Below are positions 1 through 10,724 of a stretch of 64,000 bases of DNA, piece after piece. Location of the stretch: assembly GCA_021596325.1 (NCBI GenBank), contig JAKGDA010000019.1, forward strand, positions 310,001 through 374,000. Direction: 5' to 3'. Made by a program: the position numbers and the translations under genes. The notes under the pieces are model-generated. The model saw only the letters and a program-made list of their open reading frames with translations. It made no database searches and was not told the DNA's origin. Each line of letters begins with the position of its first letter. Positions within the stretch are counted from its first letter, which is position 1. This DNA is from Parafenestella ontariensis. Taxonomy: Eukaryota > Ascomycota > Dothideomycetes > Pleosporales > Cucurbitariaceae.

Positions 1-967
1 AGAGGCAGGGTCCTGCGGCGTCGTAGGAACAGTTGTTGTCATACCGTACGTCAGTATCTTGCCCAAAAGGCCTGTGTCTTGGTATCCCATACACCTCTTG
101 AAATTGTGGGATGTGCGTATAAGGTATCTACGCAATCCACAGCGATAGTCGAAGATCAAGTCTGCGGTCTGTTTTTGGCTTTTCCGAATCGCAAAAGGGA
201 GAGCATTTGTAGAGCAGTGACGCGTTGCATCCTGTATGTCGAAATCGGGTTCATTTGCGACATGCTCTAAAATCTTATGGGTAACTTCCTTTTGCCCACA
301 TGCTGCTGCCGCTTCCAAGGGGCTAGGGAGACACGAGCAAGTGTCTGTGAGATAGGTTTTACTTGTAGAAGTGAAGCCCTGTAGCAGCTTTATGTTACCG
401 GTCGCGGCGAGGGCAGCGGGCAAATCATCTTGGATAGAAGGCGCTTGGATCTCAGAATAATCGCGCTGGAATAGTCGCCAACGAAGTTGTTTCCAGAAGA
501 CGCTAGACAGCGCGGTGCATATGTCGAAGGTATACTGCTTGCGCAGCTCATTCGTCGCGGAGCCTTTGAGACATAGAACAGCCTCTGTGAGATCCTTCAA
601 GTATTCGATGATTGGGAGAGGGTCCTTCTGGCGACGGAAAACTTCGTGGGCTATGATGGTTCCGCCTTCTTGGGCGAACAACTTCTCGAACCGAGCATTG
701 TCTACCGCAATCGCTATATGCACACCAGAACCCTGTGTCTGACGCTTCTCGCTCGAATACACCACAAGCGGCTGTCTTGTCAATATTTCCTTTTGTATCT
801 CAACAGCGAACAGTTCTACATATGTGAGCTCTCATTTGGTGGTTTAGGTCGGATCGAGACATACTGCATATGAGCCGGTAATCTGCCGCATAGAGCGGGC
901 CCACTTCTCCCACCAGGAAGCCAACAACGCGCAGGAACAACTCCGGTGGCAGATCAAAAAGCTCCAT
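1..967 (-). CDS. F-box/ankyrin-type protein, 3' end cut by window edge
   Basis: Two exons are visible: 967-865 and 815 down to the window edge, joined by a GTATGT...TGTAG intron in phase 1. The start is the ATG at 967, followed by LPPELF, an F-box-like opening (residues 6-11), then YRLICK at the end of exon 1. Exon 2 stays open for about 270 codons and contains helical stretches such as PLEAAAACGQKEVTHKIL, which resemble a degenerate ankyrin repeat. Its architecture matches the complete gene at 2099-3625, including a 103-nt first exon and the same intron phase, so the two are tandem paralogs. Proteins of this kind are usually substrate adaptors of SCF ubiquitin ligases; that role is family inference. 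The C-terminus, where clearer ankyrin repeats would lie, is outside the window. Confident that it is a gene, less so on function. Confidence 0.75.
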
Positions 968-2098
968 AGCAGCTTACGTTCTGGCGCTTGTGGGGTGTGG
1001 AAACGATGGGAAGGTAGGAATTTGGGTGGCGATGAGGGGTCCGTATCGATCGACCCGCCGGCACGTGTTTACTAACCGAAACTTTCGACTACACAACAAT
1101 TGCTCCCAAGAATTAGATGGGTTTATAGCTCGTTTGAATTCTCAGCAAACCATATAAGCGGTGTTATAATTACAAACAGTAGCGATGGCAGGGGCGTTCT
1201 ATAGAGCGACTACCTATGGTATGGAACTTCCTGCTGCCTGGGAGCGCTTCGATTTGTAGAAGAGCGCGCCAGCGGACAGATCACCCACGCCAACGACATC
1301 ACTCATCTAAGCATGTTGTAAGCCCTCAAAATGGCGGTAACAAACTACTCGGAAAAATTCAGACTTTGTTGTCCGCGTGGCAATTCTAGCCACTTCCTAA
1401 AGGATGCCGTAGGGCGAGGCTTTGCATATTCAGTCTTCAGTCTTCGCTATCCGAGGATCGATGCTAAACAAACTTACTGCTACGGTAGATGCTCGCCATT
1501 GTCCAAGGCTAGGGCGAAAGCGAGGCCATGGACCCAGGATTATAAAGCGCTGAGAATCTACAGGAGCTATCTTGTTTAGCTAAGGAGGAACCTTCAAGGG
1601 GACCGAGCAAACGAGTGCGCAGATTCAGGCTCGTGTGGCTCGTAAGGGAATTGAATAGCACTAGAGTCTAAGACTTTCTTCGAAATCTTTGATATTCATT
1701 GAACTATTATACATGCTGAAAGGTTTGAATTTACCGGAATCAAACTGCGAGTTAAGTTCATTGTAGTATGAGAGAAAAAAGATGAAAGCAGCATTCACTG
1801 ACTTTTTCTGAGGGCCTTTTGTGATCCATAATAAGCATTGCCAATGCCGAAAATATCAAGGTATACTTCTTTTTGGAAAGTGAACCACATGTCGCTAGAA
1901 CTTCTGAGGATGGGCCTATAAAAAGCTAAGTGCCTCTTAATTGCCTCCCGGGTGTTATAAGCATGTCGGTTCAAATGTTCGCGGAGTGGTTCCAGCATCC
2001 GAGTTGCCCATGTTGTTCCTTCTTGTGATGTGCGTATATTAGACACTAGATCAATTTTAGCCTTCACTCGCGTAGAACTTGAAAGTAGTTTGTCACCC
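968..2098. other. Intergenic, no convincing gene
   Basis: This stretch lies between the start of the edge-truncated F-box/ankyrin gene and the stop codon of its downstream paralog. An 82-codon plus-strand frame at 1331-1579 has no recognisable motif. The open minus-strand frame at 1795-2451 is largely a shadow of the ankyrin gene running into its 3' flank. It presumably holds the promoter of the first gene and the terminator of the second; I see no repeat or RNA gene. Confidence 0.5.
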
Positions 2099-3625
2099 TC
2101 AGTACCCCCACGCCCAAAACTCATACCGATCGTCCATATAGGTCTCATAGCGCTTCCAGATATCAGGATGCAGTGCGGCTTCATGTCCTTCGCGAATAGC
2201 AGTTTCCAGCAGATACGTGCATTTGTTCCACGATGCCGCAGCAACAAGCGGAGATAGATGCCTGTGTTTCTTAGAGACAATAGGGTCCGCTTTATGGCTG
2301 AGCAGGAACTGAACACGTCTGAAATCTCCTTTGTCAGCGGCGTGCCAAAGTGCCGTTTTCCCGTCGCCTTTCTCGTGGCAACCGTTGATACGTATAGGTT
2401 GAGGAGTTTCGTTGACATTGGCACCATGAGCAAGGAGAACGCTTGCAACATCGTAACGATTGTTATCCAGGGCTACCAACAACGGTGTCTTCCTCGCAAG
2501 CGGCTGTTGGGCATATCCAGAATAGTAATTATTGTATTGCTTGAAGCAATTCGGGTCCAGGCGGCCGTCTTGCAGCAGATGGCGAAGCAAGCTTGGGTGG
2601 CCCATCCTGAAAAGAGTTTCCATCTCCACCTCAGTGAGCTGCAGATTCTTGGGGGGTACAGCATCTTTGGAAGTGTAACGACCAGTACGTTTATATTGTA
2701 GAGCTTTGTCAAAGAATGTAGTGTTGCCGTGACGCATGCAGTGCTTAAGAAGGTTATCTTGAAAGTATAGAGGCATAGATCGCTCTAAGGCGCGGAAGGT
2801 CGAAACGAAGTCGAGCATGACTGAAGCGGCTTGGTTCTTGTGTAGTCGGATGGCAACTCTCAAGGCATCGCTTAGCACTCGGGCCTGGCCTCGCATCTCG
2901 TCCCAGGAGCCGGAATCGCGTTTGTCCTTAACGTTCGTAGATATGAATTTCAGGATGAAGTCCAGTACCGCTGTCTGATCGGAAGCAACAGCGGCTTGCA
3001 AAGGGTTCGGGAAAAGCTCGCATCTCGGAGGAAGAAGATCTGGAAGAGTCAAGATATCTCCAAGAGTGTTTGTGTCTCCTATAGCAGCAGTGAGAGCAGG
3101 CTTAAGGTCTCTTATCGACCATTAATTCAACGCCTCTAGCTTCTCGTACCTGTAAGGTACTCTTGAAAATCTTTTGTATCTAATGCCATCATAGCATCGC
3201 AAACGTTGAATGCGTAAATGGAACGCAGCCTCGTGGTTTCTTGGGGCGGACCACGCTGCCATTTGAGGACGTGACGCACGAGAAATGCCACATATGAAAC
3301 GACTGTTGTATGGCTTGTCTTCAAGAGACTTGGACGGAGCATGATTCTGCTCAGTATAGCGCCTCCATGATAATCGAAGATTTGTTTATATTCCGGATGC
3401 TCGAATAAGTTGGCGAATGTGAGCTTGGATGCAGCATCAAGATGATGTTCTAAAGTGTAGTTGTCGAAGGTTTCTACATGAGTCAGAGACAATTCAACGA
3501 CTGGACGATAAGTCTGACATACTGCAGACTAGTCGGTAATTAAGAGAATGTCTGACGCCCGCTTCTTCGATCACGCTGGTGATAATGGGTTTGAAAAGCT
3601 CCGGCGGAAGATGGAGCAATGGCAT
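2099..3625 (-). CDS. F-box/ankyrin-repeat protein, 478 aa
   Basis: Three exons, 3625-3523, 3473-3150 and 3108-2099, give exactly 479 codons including the stop. Intron 1 is GTATGT...TGTAG and intron 2 is GTACGA...AAGAG, both phase 1. The N-terminus reads LPPELFKPIITSVI (about residues 6-19), an F-box-like helix, followed by YRLVCKTFD across the first intron, a signature common in fungal F-box adaptors. Ankyrin-type repeats are clear near the C-terminus: TPLLVALDNNRYDVASVLLAHGANVN (about 350-375) and TALWHAADKGDFRRVQFLLSHKADP (about 394-418). The middle is helical and poorly conserved. By family it would recruit substrates to an SCF ubiquitin ligase; the substrate is unknown. It is a tandem paralog of the gene at 1-967. 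Start chosen because it opens directly into the F-box motif. Confidence 0.85.
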
Positions 3626-4854
3626 CGTGAGTAAGTTTCGAATGTGGACACAGGATTCTTGATAGTAGGAGATGGAAGTGACAAGAGAGGTGGAGAGAGT
3701 AGAATGTGTGATCTTCTAAGTTCTAGCTCCACGGAGCGCCACGCCTCACACGGCCGGCTTCACCTTCACCTGTATAGACCGGGATAAACCAAAGGTAAAG
3801 CACTCTCACCTCAGTCGAGATTATTGTGCTACCATTCTAATGAAGAGATTCTCAATATCAACGAGTAATTGAGGAATGGTTTTCCCGTTCGACTAGAAAT
3901 TCGGATTCAGAACGGGTTTTAGAGGGATAATGTGAGAGATGGTCTTGAAGATAATGAAGCGTAACCGACTTTCTTACATCCTATATGTTATATACCCGCT
4001 AGTCGTCAAGAAATGAAAGTGATGCTGTCCTGAATCTCTCGTTTGTAGTGCCGTGTACGAGTGCAGAGAACACCTTTGAGGATCAACACGGCTCCATTTA
4101 CGAACCGAATTCAGCGCAGGCACGTTCCGCGTTGTTTAGGCGGTTTGGACTTCCGAGGCTGCTCTTCATTCATGCGCTTAAGCACAAGTTTCTCATAAAA
4201 AGTGACGCGCCACACCATCGGTTGACCTTTAGCCGTCTAAGGTTACGGTCTCTCTTCGTATCATAAAGCGCACCGCGTCTCCAAGGCCTAGAGCCATCCG
4301 TTGATTCTCTAGAGTATGCTGATTTACCGAGAAATTACTAGCTTGAATCAACAACGCGTGACCTGCAATTCAGCCGTGATGCCATCGAGATTCTTGCGGA
4401 AAACTTATTTCCACATTCCCAGTAGCATCATGTGCAGGAAATCGGATTTCTTAATGCTGCAAAGCCCGAGCGGTGCTGGGGAAAACCCGCAACCTGTCGT
4501 ACTCGAAACTGAGATTTCGAGGCGTAACAAAATGTGGGCGATCAAGATATACAGTTCTGCGAGCGAGACAAATGAAAGAACTTGCAGACAGTTTTCAGGT
4601 ACCTTACGAACCTCAGAATTTGAAAACCATTGACGCCGTGTACACGTCCTCTGGGGTACTACATTCAGTTGCTCCTGCTTTCGTCCTTGAAAAGCGCGCA
4701 CGGATTGTTGCGGTACTATGGATTCACTGCAGGACGCTACAGTCATTGACTTCTTTGGGAGTCAATCTAACAATAAATCCGCTCTCAACTTGCTCAACTG
4801 TCTTATACTTTCAACTATTACGTAACGACCTTGGTCGAAACCGGAGCAGTCACC
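3626..4854. other. Intergenic, no convincing gene
   Basis: This is the divergent space between the F-box/ankyrin gene (minus) and the BTB gene (plus). Short frames occur on both strands at 4316-4892, but they overlap one another, have no motif and no consistent splice structure. Likely promoter sequence for both neighbours; nothing else stands out. Confidence 0.5.
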
Positions 4855-5587
4855 ATGTCCATCTCAGGTGCATCAACCACGAAGCGTCCTGATGTAGCTG
4901 AATCTCGATACACGCCAAAGTAAGTCTTTAATCTTCCCTCTTCACGATTATTTGGACCATTTCCTAGCTAACTTTTCATAGCATTAGCGGAGACATTATC
5001 GACGTAAAAGTTGGTGGCACAAAGATCTTTCATGTCCACAAGGGAATACTAGCTAGTGCCCCCTTCTTCCAAACCGCCATGAAGCCCAAGAAAGCCCAAG
5101 CCCAGACGAAGAGGCCCATCGAGCTCGACGACGAGGATCCCGAGATATTCAAGTACTACCTCCAGTGGCTCTACTGTCGGAGCATCGCCGCAGACCTATC
5201 CTATATATTACTTGCCCGCCTCTATATTCTAGGCAATCACTCATGCACGATGAGTTTCAAGATGCTGTCATCGACGTTTTCATGACCCGCAGCATTGGTC
5301 CCAATTCCAAATTTCCGGGCGCCGGAGCGGTAAATGTCATTTACAATGGTACGAACGACGGCTCACCTGCTCGTCGCCTCATGGTCGACTTTGTCTGCTG
5401 GGCGGGACAGCCAAACTGGATTCATGAGGATGCTTCCGCCATTTACCACAAGGACTTCGTCAACGATGCGTTCTTCGCACTTCTAGCACATCGCGGGCTA
5501 CCGGATCTGAAAACACGGCCTTGGCTGCTGAAGCCGGCTACATATCATTTGCACAACGGGAATAAGGGTGTGGAGGACAAGCATTAG
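4855..5587 (+). pseudogene. BTB/POZ-domain protein gene interrupted by a frameshift
   Basis: Exon 1 is 4855-4919, then a GTAAGT...CATAG intron (4920-4981), then exon 2 from 4982. The reading passes through IIDVKVGGTKIFHVHKGIL (the first strands of a BTB fold, where the substrate-adaptor dimer forms), FFQTAMK, LDDEDPEIFKYYLQWLY and LARLYILG, then stops at 5285. The expected continuation, SLMHDEFQDAVIDVF, is present in the next frame, which runs uninterrupted to a stop at 5587. The switch point is about 5233-5243. No GT...AG intron could join the frames there, and a single missing base would explain it. Fungal BTB-only proteins of about 220-250 aa match the rest of the layout. It is either a recent pseudogene or a sequencing/assembly error; the downstream part shows no further stops, which favours a recent or artefactual lesion. 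Confidence 0.7.
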
Positions 5588-6129
5588 CCATTTCGCATGT
5601 TAGGGGTGCCAATAGGAATGATGTTGCTTGAAAGTTCCGTTGACTGAGATGTGTATATTCCATAGCGGGAAAGATACACCTCCTCCATGAACAACTGAGA
5701 CATTTCGGTTTGGAGACGGTTCATACTACCCAGTGCGCTTTAACAGATTGTTCAAAGAGGTTGGCTGTACCGAGGGCACTGTCATGGTCGGACTCATCCA
5801 TGATATCGAAGGATTACCCAAATAGAATACATTCGCACGAATTTCGTTTTGTATCATCCTGAAAATCCCCTCACCACAGTTCCTCACTCCACTCACCAAA
5901 GAAAATTTCGTTCCAAGCTTTTAATTTTACTATGCTTTCGTGCTCGTCTCCAAAGCCCCCTGATATGATTTTCAGCTTCCTGTACATTCATGCCGTAGAC
6001 AGTGCTGGGAGCTCGTGCAGCCAATTCTTCAGGTTTCCTGAAGCATACCCTCATAAAAATGGCGAAGCGAGTTAAAGCAATGAGACCGAGCATCATGATA
6101 GTGAATGATGGGGTTTTTAAAGGGTGGCG
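5588..6129. other. Convergent intergenic region
   Basis: This lies between the BTB gene (plus) and the esterase gene (minus) and should carry both 3' ends. A minus-strand 67-codon frame at 5893-6096 contains a hydrophobic stretch and a charged tail, but no splice join to the esterase was found: the esterase frame ends cleanly at 6130. I do not call it a gene. Confidence 0.45.
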
Positions 6130-8101
6130 TCAGTCAACGGTCCGGGTTTTCATAGGCAGGCGACCTGAACATCGATTTTCGACGGCGGCATTCCGAATTA
6201 CCAAAGGAATCCGACACTCGGTAGCTGTAGCAACGAACTTTATCCACTCCATACATTCTTTGGCTGCATTCCACTTAAAGGTTTTGTTCGGCGTGGTTAT
6301 TGTCGAGGTCGTGGTGTCGGTAATGCAAGCTGGCTGTGCAGTCTCGGCATACCATGTACCTTGTCAAGAACCCTCCCATTTCTGGGTCCAGATATTTACA
6401 GTTTTTTTGACATTTTGCTCCCGCCCGGCTTGGTTTAGTCAGCGCATGACATAGCAAAAGTTTAGAGAATTACGTACCTTCAGCAGCGTAGGTATCTTCA
6501 ATCATTCGTAGATCATTCTCAGTGATTCGAGTGTCCTCCTCCCCCGGGCCACGGCTCAAATCAGCGGGGAAGGTACCGTATGGGTAGAATGCCGGATGTG
6601 AGAAGGGTGGGTACTCTCGGAGGTTTATGTCTCGAGCGCCCTCGCCCCACGGAGAACCTGATGAGCTAGACTCTGATTTGAACCGAGCTTCAACCACTTT
6701 CGGTGCATTGTCTAGAAATTGTCGCAACCTGTACCGTAATTCCTTATACGTTCGGTCCTGCATGTTCTTGAACTTGACCATTGTTGAATGGTCCGCATTT
6801 ATGTAGAACTTCGTTTCGTAAGCGTCGGGGAGTTGGAGGACGGCGGAGTTGTAATCCACGGCTATGGTATAGCTGCCCTTCCTCTTCATCTTTTTGCTCT
6901 CAGCATCCTGTGACCTTTCTGTCAGAGACTCTCTGCTGAAATGTTGTGCAAGATCATCGTACATATGCCAAACTTGGAGTGTCAAGTAACTCGTAGTAGC
7001 TGGCCACCTTGACATCGTGAGTATCGACGACATTGACAAACTTTGCGCTCTGTGACTTTAGGTAGTTTGAATCGGCGCTCAGGTCATCCAGTAATTTGTG
7101 CCGTGGATTGTCTGAATCAAGCATTTGTCGAACATCATCGAGTATGAGCCCTCTATGTGGGATTCCGAACAAGAACAAACCGTAGGTAGCTTTGCAGAGT
7201 GTGGCAACCGCTGGCCTTGCGTTCGACTTCACTTGCTGAGTCGCACTAACAAGGGACTGCGCTAGTACTTAGCATAATGCTTGTGGTATCACTTGAGTAG
7301 TTGACATACATCCACCAGAAAAACCCCACCAAAACTGTGAGCAATGAAGATGATTGGTCTTTCTCTCAGCTAACGAGAAGCAGCAGTTAGCTTTGTGCTC
7401 ATGTTCTGCCATGGTAACAGTAGGCACTTACATCCTTTGTATCTCTAGCCTTCTCGAGTTCGCCTAAGAGGTCACGGCCATAATCAGCGATACTGTGATG
7501 TCCATGGTTCTGCAACTTTGCGTCATAACCATAGGTCATTGTGCGACAGTTTGGAAAGTGTTCCGCAAAATAGTGACGTAACCACATCGATCCGGTGTCA
7601 GAGCCGATGTCATCATCTTCCGTTAGCCATGAATCGTAGGCGTGACCATCAAGGCCTGCGATAGCGACTATACTGTTTCCTTTAGTTGAGCAAACATTCT
7701 CGATAAGAAGCGGAGGGACCATTAGTGGCCGGTCTCATAGTAACGAATGCGACTTACTCTGCGGAAACCTTTACCCCCGCGCTGAGAGCGTATAGTTGCG
7801 TGAGGCAGTGAAATTGACTATCCAACAAAAGGTTAGAATTGTCCATTATGATCTGCATTCCAACAGCGGAAGGCACTGCGCTCTCGAACTGTACTAGTGC
7901 GACCTTCTCTCTCTCTGCTTCATCTCGGCCGTTGTCATAGCAAGATGGTACAATCTCTATGTCGAAGGATGGCGGGGTTTCTTTTTTGGATCTGAATTTA
8001 GCTTGGATGGCAGGCCTCAGCTCGTTGCACAGCTGTTCATTGGTTTTGGAACCTGGTAGGCCTTCTACGCGGAAGAGGGGGCCTCTCTTCCTAGGGGGCA
8101 T
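6130..8101 (-). CDS. SesB-like alpha/beta-hydrolase (serine esterase), 532 aa
   Basis: Six exons, 8101-7758, 7672-7432, 7369-7310, 7256-6974, 6918-6478 and 6359-6130, total 533 codons including the stop, with phases agreeing at every junction. An N-terminal extension of about 112 residues (opening with LFRVEGLPGS) precedes the hydrolase core. The core begins DIVAIAGLDGH, then SWLTEDD, TYGYDA, the nucleophile elbow IAHSFGG with Ser207, and FGIPHRG; a late DHSTMVKF supplies the likely catalytic His. This arrangement is that of DUF676/SesB-type serine esterases found alone or as N-terminal effector domains of fungal NLR-like proteins. Here no NACHT, NB-ARC, ankyrin or TPR part follows; the C-terminal extension ends in a TTTSTITTP linker and a short helical segment. 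The fourth intron (GTTTGG donor, 55 nt) has a weak donor and is the least certain junction. Confidence 0.78.
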
Positions 8102-8920
8102 GTTGATTTGAGGAGTTCAGTTCAGGAAAGAAAACCGGTAGATTGCGGAGGAGTTGGTGGTAGGAAAAGGGCATCTCACTGGTATAAGTATCGAGGGCGG
8201 AAGGGACCAAGCTAGCGCGAACCGGATGAGGAGGACCCTCCAGTTGCTGGGGACACCCCCTCCTTTCCAAGCCGAAGCTGTAGCTACATTTGGCAATCAA
8301 GGGTCTTATGTGTTGCTTACTGGACAATGATCAATGGTGCAGCAAGCAGTGTTCCAGAAACGCGGATTTCGTGGTGCCACGCACTACCTGCAGAGATAAG
8401 TTCGGGCTGGGAAGAGACATGGCGGCGCATGTAGTACGACTAGTTGCGCGTTACCTGCATGCAGATGCAGGCCAAGACCTCTACGCGCCGTACCCCGTAG
8501 GCAGCGCAGCATAGACCACCACCGAACTGAGCGTCGAGCTGAACCTCTGCGGATACCAGTATCATTTTCCATGGACGGATTCAAAATACGGCTGATCGGA
8601 CAAAAAAACTTGATATCGGCGCCACTCACTCCGCCCGTGTCCATGACAGGTCCGAAGAGGCTGCTCTCCACTGTACACATGCAAATACAAGGTCGCGCTC
8701 TCAGCAATAGTACTCGATTTTCACAAGCACAAGTGCCTCTTATGAAACAAAATCCCCCACGCCTATTGCTCACCTGGAAAATGCCCTAGGCAGCAACTTA
8801 TACTTAGGTATCACGTGATGAGGCTGTTTGTGTAGTTCATCTACGATTATTTTGGAAGTACTTAATCAACAATTGTCGCACTTGCTACTACTACAGACTT
8901 ATAAGAGCTGTAGGTGAGGA

Positions 8921-9178
8921 TTAGATCGCTGTTCCTTTATCTCTTGAGCGCACTGGAAACACCGTGATGACGCCATTCACAGCCTTATCTGTGGCTCGCC
9001 AGAGGCCGGTGACCCGCGGACCTATTATGTCCATAGCCCGTTTCGAGGTTGTGACTGTTAAGCCATTACCATCCTTTTTTTGGCCGCTCTCATCTTGGAA
9101 AATTGCCATATTGCGATATTCTCCATCTACTCTCAGTGTTCTATTAGCCTGGCATTGTAGGATTTTGACGGATTTCAC
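8921..9178 (-). CDS. Weak candidate: last exon or remnant of an unknown protein
   Basis: An open minus-strand frame of about 85 codons has protein-like composition, with stretches such as VKILQCQANRTLRVDGEYR, DGNGLTVTTSKRAMDIIG and VTGLWRATDKAVNGVITVF. No convincing ATG begins it; a CAG splice acceptor lies just upstream at about 9202, so it could be a 3' exon. I found no exon further upstream that would complete it and do not recognise the family. The opposite strand is also open here, which weakens the case. It may be a gene remnant. Confidence 0.2.
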   Translation of the reverse strand: MKSVKILQCQANRTLRVDGEYRNMAIFQDESGQKKDGNGLTVTTSKRAMDIIGPRVTGLWRATDKAVNGVITVFPVRSRDKGTAI

Positions 9179-9889
9179 AGAGATGTTTTGGGTGTAACCC
9201 TGTTAATCTTATTAGTCACAGCAGGTACGAGCCACACTAGGCATTCGTGGTATTGATTTGCTTATCGGTACTACCTGCTATTAGTATAGATCAATGACGC
9301 AGCAGGGAATTGCACCATCTGGGACCTCCAAGTGCAGGTGTCCAAATTTTTGCTCATGAATCTCTCCAAACATGGGCGAGCAAAAGCAAATACATACTAC
9401 TCACAATCTTCCACACATCGTCTCACTACCCTAGGGCTCCTATACCTTGGTATACTGACCCTAAGCTTCTATTACCACCACCTCTACCCGCCTCTTCTTT
9501 GCTAAAACCTTTCATTTCTAATTTATCACAAACGATACGCTTTGTTCTCATTAGATTGCAGGCGCGCACACAAAAGCCTTCTGCGTTTGCCTTCATAACA
9601 ACTTCTATTCTTTTGTTCTATGCATACTTCTTGCTCATCTATCTCTCCTACCAGGCAGTCATAGTAAGAAAAATAAACGTGCACCGCAGCACTCTTGGGC
9701 ATCATCCTAGAGAGGCACAGCGCCTCCTTTGTATCTAAAATGTTTACGCATGATCAAGCTAATTGAATCAATCTCCCCATGAAACAGCAGTCTCTAAAAT
9801 ATATACCATACATGCAAATAAACACAACTGTGTCTTACGACTTCGGGTTGCAATGTTGTTAAAACAACCACAACACCCATTTCGTACTC

Positions 9890-9905
9890 AAAAAAAAAAA
9901 AAAAA
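9890..9905 (+). repeat. Homopolymer A run, 16 bp
   Basis: Sixteen consecutive A residues in a non-coding stretch. It could be a simple homopolymer or the trace of a poly(A) tail from a retrotransposed sequence, but no coding remnant is visible upstream. Confidence 0.9.
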
Positions 9906-10724
9906 CGTTTAACACACAGTCCTTATGCAGTGTCCAAGTGCGGAGTACGTACTCAATCGCGAACAAAGGGCCTCGCTCGAATGTTCATCTGTCTGCGAGA
10001 CAAAGACTTTCGGCTAAGGCTAATTTGAACCGGAGCGCCTTGTCTACTTCTCGCCCCTTGCTGGGGACGACTTTGCACTGAAGAAGTGGAGCGGTGGCTT
10101 TGTACCTGAGTTTTGTGGCGCGCGTTTTCAGCTCAAAGGTCTTTTCTTTGTTTGATTGATGGGAAAGTGGGGCTGGGATGGAACTGCGCTGCTGTTCACG
10201 TTTGCATTGTTGACAAAACAAGAGTTAGTGAGGTTGTATGGTTTGTTGGGTGCGATGTATTGCTCTCACAGTGTCTGTGTACGTGAGATGTATTGTTGTC
10301 TGTGGTATGTTGGGTTAATGTGAGCGGAGATTAGGTGCGGTTGTAACGGGAATTTTGAGGCGTGGACAATGAGCCCGGTACATAAACCTGTTGAAAACAA
10401 CTGAGGAATTGACATTACATACAATACAACCGTAGGACGTCTCCGTGGAGTCATCTGACATGTCGAGTCAAGACGATCAAGACACCACAAAGACTAGCGA
10501 AACAAGAAACAAAAAGAGACATATCCTAATACACCATGTGCCATTCCACAATACCTTACTCGTTCCACCCTAGCAACTGCTTCATTTACTAGCTACCCAA
10601 CCCCCATCCAACCCCATTCCCAACCCTAAACATAGTTCACCGTGTCTTTCCTCCAACATGGACGTTCTCAAACACACCGAGAGGTTGACAATAATTCACC
10701 AGGTTTTCCTGAAGCGAAAGCTCT

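Larger units (their letters stand above)
8102..10724. other. Long intergenic region, only weak open frames
   Basis: About 2.6 kb between the 5' end of the esterase gene and the 3' end of the lysine-rich gene. Frames of 60-140 codons occur on both strands (8384-8773, 9310-9738, 9985-10221, 10266-10490), but they overlap each other and carry no motif. One frame at 8921-9178 is listed separately as a weak candidate. A run of 16 A residues lies at 9890-9905. The part nearest 10725 is probably 3' UTR of the lysine-rich gene. Confidence 0.5.
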
